DNA of 5,287 nucleotides, taken from Spirochaetota bacterium (lineage in GTDB: Bacteria > Spirochaetota > UBA4802 > UB4802). A program made the position numbers and the translations under genes. The stretch covers positions 1-5,287 of the forward strand of contig JAKPOE010000449.1 in assembly GCA_029548025.1 (NCBI GenBank), written 5' to 3'. Below the pieces are notes generated by a model that had not been told where the DNA came from, ran no database searches, and was given only the letters and a program-made list of their open reading frames with translations. Positions 1 through 5,287 of this stretch are shown piece after piece (positions within the stretch are counted from its first letter, which is position 1; every line of letters begins with the position of its first letter).

Positions 1-587
<587 letters not shown>

Positions 588-619
588 CTATAGTATGGCA
601 ACGTAACATATGTACATAA

Positions 620-1219
620 CTATCGCTGCCCTATCTGGAAACGAACAAAACGACCAACAGTTATATTTTCGCCATAGGTAGCAATCTTATTTTTGATAAG
701 GTCCTTAATAATGACCTTATTGTCTTTAATAAATTCCTGCTCTAAAAGGCATACTTCAGAATAAAACTTTTGTAATTTTCCTTCAACAATTTTTTCTATA
801 ACATTTGCTGGTTTACCACTTTCTTTAAGTTGTTCCCTGTATATTTCCTTCTCACGCTCCAGCACATCAGCAGCAACATCTTCAGGGCTTACATATAAGG
901 GATTTGCAGCAGCAACCTGCATACATAAATCCTTTGCCAGATTCTGAAAATCCTGATTACGTGCAACAAAATCAGTTTCACAGTTAAGCTCTAAAAGCAC
1001 ACCAATTTTACTGTTATTATGAATGTAGGAAGCAATAATCCCCTCTTTTGCAATACGACCTTCGCGCTTATTGGCAGCAGCAAGCCCTTTTTTGCGCAAA
1101 TAATCAACTGCTGCTTCCATATCGCCGCCGCATTCTATCAATGCTTTTTTACAATCAAGCATACCTGCCTGAGTTTTTTCCCGTAATTCTTTTATCATGT
1201 CACTTGTAATATCAGCCAC
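620..1219 (-). CDS. tsf: Translation elongation factor Ts, short form, GTG start
   Basis: Guanine-nucleotide exchange factor that regenerates EF-Tu-GTP from EF-Tu-GDP during protein synthesis. The 199-residue protein has an N-terminal UBA-like helical domain (about 5-45) with the signature [13 protein letters not shown] (15-27), then the core with TDFVARN (82-88), whose D83 and F84 fit the EF-Tu-contacting pair, and a C-terminal GENIT...RFVRF strand (183-194). It is much shorter than E. coli EF-Ts (283 residues) and matches my recollection of Leptospira EF-Ts in length and wording, so the shortness is a lineage trait and not damage. The start codon is GTG at 1219, fixed by AAGGAG at 1227-1232 with 7 nt spacing and by the family's usual N-terminus. 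An out-of-frame ATG overlaps it by one base at 1221. It lies 47 bp after rpsB and 41 bp before pyrH in one operon. Confidence 0.97.
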   Translation of the reverse strand: MADITSDMIKELREKTQAGMLDCKKALIECGGDMEAAVDYLRKKGLAAANKREGRIAKEGIIASYIHNNSKIGVLLELNCETDFVARNQDFQNLAKDLCMQVAAANPLYVSPEDVAADVLEREKEIYREQLKESGKPANVIEKIVEGKLQKFYSEVCLLEQEFIKDNKVIIKDLIKNKIATYGENITVGRFVRFQIGQR

Positions 1220-1226
1220 ATTACTA

Positions 1227-1232
1227 CTCCTT
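1227..1232 (-). promoter_or_regulatory. Shine-Dalgarno site of tsf (decides the GTG start)
   Basis: On the minus strand AAGGAG lies 7 nt before GTG (1219-1217). It is also 5 nt before an overlapping out-of-frame ATG (1221-1219), but that frame stops after eight codons. The GTG is therefore the productive start. Confidence 0.8.
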
Positions 1233-1266
1233 ATACACTATAAAATAATATTATTACATTCACAGG

Positions 1267-2082
1267 CTACCGTCTGTCATCTTCATACACATCAACTTCA
1301 TCAGCATATTCCTCAGCATAATCTTTCTCGGGTTTTGCTTCGGATTGCTCTTCTTCAACAAAATCAATGGTAGCTGTCGCAGCTTCGCCAGTTACCTGTC
1401 CTGCCGATTGCCCCTCAATAATTGCATTAGACATCACCTCTAAAAATAATGCTATTGCCCTTATTGCGTCATCATTGCCAGGGATTGGGTAATCTATTTC
1501 ATCAGGGTTACAGTTGGTATCAACGACAGAAAAAATAGGAATACCCAGCTTTCGTGCCTCCTGAACAGCAATAGCTTCACGTTTGGGATCAATAATGAAT
1601 AATGCTTCAGGCAATTTGTCCATGTCCTTGATACCTTCAAGTACTTTGCGCTTGCGTTCCAATTCGCGCGTCAGCTCAAGGATTTCTTTTTTAGTTTCAG
1701 CATCCCACTTTCCTGTTATTTCCATTTGCTCCAGTTCTTTCAATCGTTGGATGGAACGTGAAACAGTTTTGAAATTAGTTAACAATCCACCCAACCATCG
1801 TTCAGATACATAAAATTGTCCGCATTTCTGCGCATATTCCTTTAATGCAGCCTGAGCCTGTTTTTTTGTGCCAACAAAAAGTATTCTGCCACCTTTGGCT
1901 GCAATTTCTTTCATCGCTGCATATGCAAGCTTAAGACGCTGCATTGTTTTTTGCAAATCGATAATGTGGATACCATTACGCGCAGTAAAAATAAACTGTG
2001 CCATTCGGGGATTCCATCTTCTTGTCTGATGACCAAAATGAACCCCTGATTCCAATAGTGCTTTCATTGATATAACTGACAA
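1267..2082 (-). CDS. rpsB: 30S ribosomal protein S2, TTG start, acidic C-terminal tail
   Basis: Component of the small ribosomal subunit, bound late in assembly on its solvent side near the head-body junction and needed for S1 docking in many bacteria. The 271-residue product carries the family blocks [13 protein letters not shown] (13-25), GTKKQA (71-76), [10 protein letters not shown] (95-104) and [19 protein letters not shown] (188-206). A coiled-coil-like charged stretch (about 110-150) fits the known helical hairpin insertion. The last 30 or so residues (242-271) are a strongly acidic extension rich in Glu and Asp; E. coli S2 has 241 residues. The TTG start at 2082 is chosen because AGGAGGT lies 6 nt upstream and because S2 proteins commonly begin MSVISMK. 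The in-frame ATG at 2067 is too far from that site. It is the first gene of an rpsB-tsf-pyrH operon and follows its own promoter-bearing leader. Confidence 0.98.
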   Translation of the reverse strand: MSVISMKALLESGVHFGHQTRRWNPRMAQFIFTARNGIHIIDLQKTMQRLKLAYAAMKEIAAKGGRILFVGTKKQAQAALKEYAQKCGQFYVSERWLGGLLTNFKTVSRSIQRLKELEQMEITGKWDAETKKEILELTRELERKRKVLEGIKDMDKLPEALFIIDPKREAIAVQEARKLGIPIFSVVDTNCNPDEIDYPIPGNDDAIRAIALFLEVMSNAIIEGQSAGQVTGEAATATIDFVEEEQSEAKPEKDYAEEYADEVDVYEDDRR

Positions 2083-2088
2083 TGAAAT

Positions 2089-2095
2089 ACCTCCT
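2089..2095 (-). promoter_or_regulatory. Shine-Dalgarno site of rpsB (decides the TTG start)
   Basis: AGGAGGT on the minus strand is a full match to the anti-Shine-Dalgarno sequence. With 6 nt to TTG (2082-2080) it supports this start over the in-frame ATG fifteen bases further in. Confidence 0.85.
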
Positions 2096-2107
2096 CATAT
2101 AAGATTC

Positions 2108-2149
2108 AATGTTAAAAAACACATTTATTTCACTATCAAATAAACATTG
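2108..2149 (-). promoter_or_regulatory. AU-rich hairpin in the rpsB mRNA leader
   Basis: In the rpsB leader, a 7-bp stem of TTTATTT (2124-2130) and AAATAAA (2138-2144) closes a 7-nt loop. CAATG (2108-2112) and CATTG (2145-2149) can pair outside it, leaving a one-sided bulge. The structure ends about 12 nt before the ribosome site. rpsB leaders are autoregulated by S2 in some bacteria, but no known S2-leader motif is recognised here. The stem is A/U only and may be a by-product of base composition. Confidence 0.25.
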
Positions 2150-2165
2150 CTGTTTATTCAAAAAG

Positions 2166-2195
2166 ATTATAAAAGTGTTCGATAGTTCCTGCTAA
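2166..2195 (-). promoter_or_regulatory. Candidate sigma70-type promoter of rpsB-tsf-pyrH
   Basis: On the minus strand a perfect -10 box TATAAT (2171-2166) is preceded after 18 nt by TTAGCA (2195-2190), which matches four of six bases of the -35 consensus. Transcription would start near 2159, giving a leader of about 75 nt that includes the hairpin and the Shine-Dalgarno site of rpsB. Placement is sensible, but this is a motif reading only. Confidence 0.5.
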
Positions 2196-2244
2196 AATTA
2201 TTCATGGCCTGAAGCAACCAATTACCTTAAATTGGTTTACATGT

Positions 2245-2288
2245 ATACATCCCATTTTGTCAGGATGTGTGATAGTTGCGAGTGCAAC
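2245..2288 (-). other. Two short hairpins between the DUF4321 gene and the rpsB promoter
   Basis: Just after the DUF4321 stop, GTTGC (2275-2279) and GCAAC (2284-2288) form a perfect 5-bp stem with a 4-nt loop. Next, ACATCC (2247-2252) and GGATGT (2263-2268) form a 6-bp stem, extendable by a wobble and an A-T pair to 2245-2270. Neither is followed by a T-run on the minus strand, so they are not canonical intrinsic terminators. They might weaken read-through from the upstream gene into rpsB. Confidence 0.25.
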
Positions 2289-2297
2289 CGTAACAGA

Positions 2298-2543
2298 TTA
2301 AATCCATCTAAATAACACAATACCTGCAATCATGCCTACAACTGCAGCAATATTCAGACGAACATATACACTTATTAATTCACAATCAAAACCGATAGGC
2401 TTTGTTAATGGCGCTGTTAAAATAGATAACGATGGGGCTAATTTCACCATAAAAGAACCAACAGCTATCCCCAATATACCACCAAGAATAACAAACCCAA
2501 TAAAAAAAGTAATATGATCACGTGTAAAAGTCATAACAACCAT
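2298..2543 (-). CDS. DUF4321-like small membrane protein
   Basis: An 81-residue protein with two predicted membrane helices (about 11-33 and 62-80) joined by a short, probably extracytoplasmic, loop. Glycine-rich GGILGIAVG (21-29) in the first helix, LAPSL (35-39), and the ending RLNIAAVVGMIAGIVLFRW (62-80) fit my memory of the DUF4321 family, seen in Clostridia and other phyla. The family's function is unknown. The ATG at 2543 is the longest choice; a second ATG lies three codons in (2534). No clear Shine-Dalgarno precedes either, unlike rpsB and tsf. It lies 215 bp upstream of rpsB on the same strand, with a probable promoter between, so co-transcription is possible but not required. A chance ORF is unlikely, given the clean two-helix hydropathy pattern and family-like ending. 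Confidence 0.75.
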   Translation of the reverse strand: MVVMTFTRDHITFFIGFVILGGILGIAVGSFMVKLAPSLSILTAPLTKPIGFDCELISVYVRLNIAAVVGMIAGIVLFRWI

Positions 2544-2575
2544 ATAACATATAATAAGAATGTTTTTAGCACACC

Positions 2576-2599
2576 ATCGTTAATACGATTAATTGTCAA
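2576..2599 (-). promoter_or_regulatory. Possible promoter -35 box with inverted repeat, upstream of DUF4321 gene
   Basis: The minus strand has a perfect TTGACA (2599-2594). It is followed 4 nt later by the inverted repeat ATCGT-ATTA-ACGAT (2589-2576), which would sit in the spacer between -35 and -10 like an operator. No good -10 box lies at 16-18 nt: the bases there are TGGTGT or similar. This is therefore only a half-promoter by motif, possibly activator-dependent or coincidental. The inverted repeat ends 33 bp before the ATG. Confidence 0.25.
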
Positions 2600-2899
2600 G
2601 ATATTTTTATTTTTTGTTATTCATACATCAAAAAACTGCAATACGTTAAAAATTGAAGCATACAAGAGTATATATACCAGATGAAGTCATCGTAATAGCA
2701 ATCGATGGTAGCATTCCTTGAATCTATCTTTTTTAATTTAAAGGAACTGCCGTTAGCCAGCTTGCTGGTATCTATAGTTTAGCAATAACACCAATCATGT
2801 GATGAAAATAGGTTGAAAAGCAAACTTCATACGTGTTGTATTTTTGCAGCAACGAATGATTTCATTGTCAAAATACTATTAGAGTTACCATTATACTAC
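2600..2899. other. Intergenic AT-rich stretch, no gene recognised
   Basis: About 300 bp with no sustained open frame on either strand and no tRNA-like or known-RNA pattern. The only local structure noticed is CCAGC-TT-GCTGG at 2758-2769, whose two-base centre makes it a poor hairpin. It could be decayed coding sequence, but nothing in it is recognisable as a gene. Confidence 0.5.
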
Positions 2900-2919
2900 C
2901 GGAACATAACGCAAAAAAG

Positions 2920-2947
2920 CAGATTCCCGGTCTAGCCCGGAATGACA
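2920..2947 (-). repeat. Palindromic dispersed-repeat element, 'TGTCATTCCGGG' type
   Basis: Read on the minus strand it begins TGTCATTCCGGG and ends CCGGGAATCTG. The arms ATTCCCGG and CCCGGAAT (2923-2943) pair as an 8-bp stem with one mismatch. Strings of this type recur as many-copy intergenic palindromes in unrelated bacterial genomes. Only this one copy is in the window, so repeat status comes from recognition of the motif. It is GC-rich compared with its AT-rich surroundings. Confidence 0.6.
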
Positions 2948-2958
2948 ATGGGGTGGCA

Positions 2959-3040
2959 TGTCAATCTGAACGAAGTGTAGAGTCTTATCATTTGATGAAA
3001 GTATGGATTCTTCAGAGGCTAACGCTCCCTCAGAATGACA
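2959..3040 (-). repeat. Inverted-repeat element, 'TGTCATTCTGA' type
   Basis: An 82-bp element bounded by TGTCAATCTGA (2959-2969) and TCAGAATGACA (3030-3040), which pair over 11 positions with one mismatch. The left arm continues ACGAAGTGTAGAGTC (to 2984). The right arm, read in reverse, continues GGGAGCGTTAGCCTC and ends GAAGAATC (to 3006). Both are variants of the widespread 'GTCATTCTGA...GAAGAATC' intergenic repeat, here head to head. The 21-nt centre (2985-3005) holds a small hairpin, TCAT-TTG-ATGA. The element ends 5 bp from the stop codon of the transferase gene, so its folded RNA could stabilise or terminate that transcript, although there is no T-run. No transposase is near, so any movement would need help in trans. 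Confidence 0.65.
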
Positions 3041-3045
3041 CAATA

Positions 3046-4716
3046 CTATTCTATTTTCTGAGGAGGAACTGATTTATAAGGTTTATTATTAACAAATCTG
3101 TCTTTTACTATAAAATTAGCAGAAAGTATACTCCTGCTTGGATCAAAATCAGCATATTTCAATTTAGATAACGATGATATAGTATGGATTACATCTTCAG
3201 TAGAATATGGTCTATTGAGGTATCCGGGCAATTTTGCAAATAATTCACGGTTAGCTGTCTTATACTTATCAGATGCCCAGAGTATAAATGGTATATCGCA
3301 CATATATTTTGAAAAATTTTTCCTCTGATGACCAAACATATCCCTGTACTCAAAAACCTCTTCCCCATGATCAGAAAAATAGAGAACCCATGAATATTCA
3401 CACTGTTCTTTAACAAGCTTGATGATTGTTGCAATGATATGGTCGTTATATCGTACGCTATTATCATATTCATCTATAATCTTTTTTTGATTATTAGAAA
3501 AACCTTTATCATAAGGGATTGGAATGATCGTGTTGTCAAAATAGCTATATTCTTTTGGATATCGTTTACTGTATTCTGTATGGGAACCTCGTAGATGAAT
3601 AAACACTATTTTGTCTTTATTATTTTCACTACTCAATATTTTACTCAGTGCATCGATCACTATCCCATCGTTATCGCCTCTTAACTCAAAAGCTGTTTTA
3701 CATTCACTTGCTATTATACCATGTCCAATGTTGTACCTGTTACCCCTGAAATTCTGGTTGCCTAACCAGACAGTATCATACCCTGCATCAGCGAAGAGAT
3801 TAACAATTGATCGCTTTTCAAAATAATATTCAGGATGCTCATGATCTGCCAGTGTCAATACCAGTTGCATTACATCAATGGTTGTTGTTGCTGGGGAAAC
3901 CACATCATTAAAAACAAAGAGCTTATCCTTCATTGCTGTGAGCTTGGGATTGGTTTCTCTTGGATATCCATAAAGCTGCATATGATGCCGTGATAATGAC
4001 TCACCTATTATCAATACAAAAGTTTTAGGTTGTTTAATATTCAGTTCCGAGATTACCGGATCAGTAAACTTTAACTTTTTTCTTATTGCTTGCCACTGGT
4101 CAAACTTCTGCTCCTGCTTAAAGTCATAATATGAGCGATAGAAATCTATAACATGATACCTTTTGGATATAAGTCGCCAGTTATTTTTACATAGCATTAC
4201 AACAGATAAAACTATCAATAGCAAAAGAACTATTTTTTTTGCCCTGCTTATTTTCAGCTTTGTAGGTTTTATTTTGAACAATAGGAAGAGAGGTAAAATG
4301 TAGCTCACAACTAATGCAACTACTTTAAAACGCATAAATTGAAATGCAAACTCTATTGATTCGGATGAATTTGTTGTATAAATAACCCTGAAATCACTCC
4401 TGTGAAGGATTGAACCTGTAATGGCATAAGCAGACACCACAAGTAAAGAAGGAATTATCACCAGAATAGCCAGAATAGATAGAACTATAAACAGCCATTT
4501 TCTCTTCCAGCCCAAAAGGATAATAAATAAAAACCATGCAATGGAGAAAAATAATGACACTGCAAAAATTTTGATAGAAATTGAAAATGGTATGTCACCG
4601 TCAAAAAAATAGAGAATACAGGCGGAACTCATCATCCATACAATGATTGCCAGAAACTTTATATTTTCCCTGCTGAAAATCTGTTTTAAAAAATCTGAAA
4701 AATATTTGCTGAACAT
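3046..4716 (-). CDS. eptC: EptC/CptA-like phosphoethanolamine transferase, inner membrane
   Basis: Predicted to move phosphoethanolamine from phosphatidylethanolamine onto an envelope glycolipid, such as lipid A or LPS core sugar, which lowers surface charge. Five membrane helices (about 19-37, 46-69, 73-99, 130-149, 160-176) precede a periplasmic alkaline-phosphatase-fold domain (about 230-530). Visible active-site elements are IIGES (metal ligand E239), T279 in PATTTID (likely nucleophile that carries the phosphoethanolamine), HLRGSH (H379), SDHGEEV (D449, H450) and FGHQ (H463). The tail IHTISSLSKL...DPSRS and the ending match my memory of E. coli EptC, including the YGYPRET motif. The soluble domain has only three cysteines (339, 439, 473), unlike the disulfide-rich EptA/MCR group. 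The ATG at 4716 (556 residues) is preferred to the TTG codon just before it; no clear ribosome site is seen. E. coli EptC has 577 residues. The acceptor cannot be read from sequence. Confidence 0.9.
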   Translation of the reverse strand: MFSKYFSDFLKQIFSRENIKFLAIIVWMMSSACILYFFDGDIPFSISIKIFAVSLFFSIAWFLFIILLGWKRKWLFIVLSILAILVIIPSLLVVSAYAITGSILHRSDFRVIYTTNSSESIEFAFQFMRFKVVALVVSYILPLFLLFKIKPTKLKISRAKKIVLLLLIVLSVVMLCKNNWRLISKRYHVIDFYRSYYDFKQEQKFDQWQAIRKKLKFTDPVISELNIKQPKTFVLIIGESLSRHHMQLYGYPRETNPKLTAMKDKLFVFNDVVSPATTTIDVMQLVLTLADHEHPEYYFEKRSIVNLFADAGYDTVWLGNQNFRGNRYNIGHGIIASECKTAFELRGDNDGIVIDALSKILSSENNKDKIVFIHLRGSHTEYSKRYPKEYSYFDNTIIPIPYDKGFSNNQKKIIDEYDNSVRYNDHIIATIIKLVKEQCEYSWVLYFSDHGEEVFEYRDMFGHQRKNFSKYMCDIPFILWASDKYKTANRELFAKLPGYLNRPYSTEDVIHTISSLSKLKYADFDPSRSILSANFIVKDRFVNNKPYKSVPPQKIE

Positions 4717-4750
4717 CAATATCTACTTTTATATTTTTTTAATCTGCGCC

Positions 4751-4778
4751 ATTATTAAAAATGTTGCCAATCAGTCAA
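4751..4778 (-). promoter_or_regulatory. Candidate sigma70-type promoter of the transferase gene
   Basis: On the minus strand TTGACT (4778-4773) and AATAAT (4756-4751) each match five of six consensus bases with a 16-nt spacer. Transcription would begin near 4744, about 28 nt before the ATG. The region is very AT-rich, so chance matches are common. Confidence 0.4.
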
Positions 4779-5000
4779 TCATTAAATAGGTTACCTAAAT
4801 AATCTAAAAAATAATTTCTCAAAATATAAAATGGATATAGAGACAACTCCATGAAAGATAAAATGCTTTTGTTAGGCAGTTAATTGTTGAATCTAAGTAA
4901 GAAAAAAAAGACATATTTTATAATTATGATTAAATAATGCTTGCATAAAAAAATTATTTTTACAAATATCATTAAAAAAACAATGCTTTGTGAGGCTATT
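4779..5000. other. AT-rich divergent intergenic region
   Basis: Separates the leftward transferase gene from the rightward gene at 5001 and should carry the latter's promoter. On the plus strand a perfect -10-like TATAAT lies at 4919-4924, about 77 bp before the ATG, but no matching -35 box sits 16-18 bp upstream (only TTGAAT at 4887-4892, too far). TGAGG at 4991-4995 is the ribosome site for the ATG at 5001. A-runs and T-runs dominate 4901-4980. No small gene is recognised. Confidence 0.4.
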
Positions 5001-5287
5001 ATGAACCTTGAAACAACCACCTGTATTTCGTATGAGCATCTGCAATTGCTCCAACACCATGCTGATAAAAATAAGCTATCGCTCCATTCATGTATTGTTG
5101 CTTTGATAAACTACACGGTTTTGCATAAAACTATAGCGGTAAAGGCATATACACGGTTATCATACAGGAAACGGTACATCCAGTGGAAAAGGCTCCATAT
5201 AATGCTGTTAGAGCATGAATATGAGTTTATTCTTGATCTCAAGAAGGTTTACAAGATGTCGTTTGCAAAGCTTATAGCCTACTGTAT
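5001..5287 (+). CDS. Unknown basic protein with duplicated ribbon-helix-helix-like module, 3'-truncated by window edge
   Basis: I translated 95 codons from the ATG at 5001; the frame is open to the right edge. TGAGG lies 5 nt upstream, which favours this start over an in-frame ATG at 4983 that has no ribosome site. I do not recognise a named family with certainty. Two segments look alike: YEHLQLLQHHADKNKLSLHS followed by CIVALINY (11-38), and YEFILDLKKVYKMSFAKLIA (74-93). Each has the shape helix, short turn with K[LM]S, second helix with LI, as in ribbon-helix-helix DNA-binding proteins. The 25 residues between (about 43-68) are rich in Lys and Arg. A DNA-binding or regulatory role is inference only. 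It is divergent from the transferase gene and might control it or be unrelated accessory cargo. My impression is that similar short proteins occur in spirochaete genomes; this needs a search. Confidence 0.7.
   Translation, partial: MNLETTTCISYEHLQLLQHHADKNKLSLHSCIVALINYTVLHKTIAVKAYTRLSYRKRYIQWKRLHIMLLEHEYEFILDLKKVYKMSFAKLIAYC

Noticed and set aside
609..618. TATGTACATA palindrome between tsf and pyrH as an operator
   Set aside because: A 10-bp palindrome in AT-rich sequence is expected by chance, and it lies inside an operon with no promoter signal nearby.
1244..1255. AATAATATTATT palindrome between rpsB and tsf
   Set aside because: Pure A/T low-complexity palindrome, too weak to form a stable hairpin or to argue for a regulator site.
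1583..1813. Plus-strand frame of 76 codons
   Set aside because: Antisense shadow of the conserved rpsB coding sequence with low-complexity Ser/Arg content.
1976..2161. Minus-strand frame of 61 codons overlapping the rpsB start
   Set aside because: It covers the promoter-proximal leader, the Shine-Dalgarno site and the start of rpsB in another frame, and its product resembles no protein I know.
2275..2288. GTTGC-GAGT-GCAAC hairpin as a terminator of the DUF4321 gene
   Set aside because: The stem is only 5 bp and no T-run follows on the minus strand.
2332..2517. Plus-strand frame of 61 codons
   Set aside because: Antisense to the DUF4321-like gene, which has the better membrane-protein pattern and family resemblance.
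2920..3040. CRISPR repeats
   Set aside because: The two elements differ in sequence, each is palindromic, and there is no regular repeat-spacer periodicity and no cas gene.
3189..3473. Minus-strand frame of 94 codons inside the transferase gene
   Set aside because: It overlaps the catalytic domain of the transferase in another frame, where the real frame has SDHGEEV and other active-site motifs.
3611..3826. Plus-strand frame of 71 codons
   Set aside because: Antisense to the transferase catalytic domain, with no ribosome site or family features.

Overview
This AT-rich window reads as a chromosomal segment from a bacterium, most likely a member of the Spirochaetota. The main pointer is the EF-Ts. 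It is only 199 residues long, and from memory it resembles the short EF-Ts of Leptospira in both length and wording, notably the 'NPLY...LEREK...SEVCL...GENIT..RFVRFQ' pattern. That assignment rests on recalled sequences, not on a search.

Positions 1-2082 (minus strand) hold a conserved translation operon, read right to left as rpsB (ribosomal protein S2), tsf (EF-Ts) and pyrH (UMP kinase, cut by the left edge). Gaps are 47 and 41 bp. rpsB starts with TTG and tsf with GTG, each behind a strong Shine-Dalgarno sequence. A sigma70-like promoter and an AU-rich hairpin lie in the rpsB leader. Upstream, at 2298-2543, is a small two-helix membrane protein of the DUF4321 type on the same strand.

Positions 2544-3045 have no gene. 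The stretch holds a possible promoter/operator upstream of the DUF4321 gene, about 300 bp of unremarkable AT-rich DNA, and two different palindromic dispersed-repeat elements in tandem (2920-2947 and 2959-3040). The second ends 5 bp from the stop codon of the next gene.

Positions 3046-4716 (minus strand) encode a complete five-helix membrane phosphoethanolamine transferase that most resembles EptC/CptA, an enzyme that decorates lipopolysaccharide or other envelope sugars. A very AT-rich divergent spacer (4717-5000) separates it from a plus-strand gene at 5001 that runs off the right edge. That gene encodes a small basic protein of unknown function, which appears to contain two copies of a ribbon-helix-helix-like module.

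The left part is ordinary housekeeping sequence. The right part (repeats, envelope-modifying enzyme, unknown possible DNA-binding protein) looks accessory. I see no CRISPR array, tRNA, rRNA or transposase. Nothing here amounts to a clearly new multi-gene system; the best candidates for a second look are the repeat pair and the duplicated-module protein.
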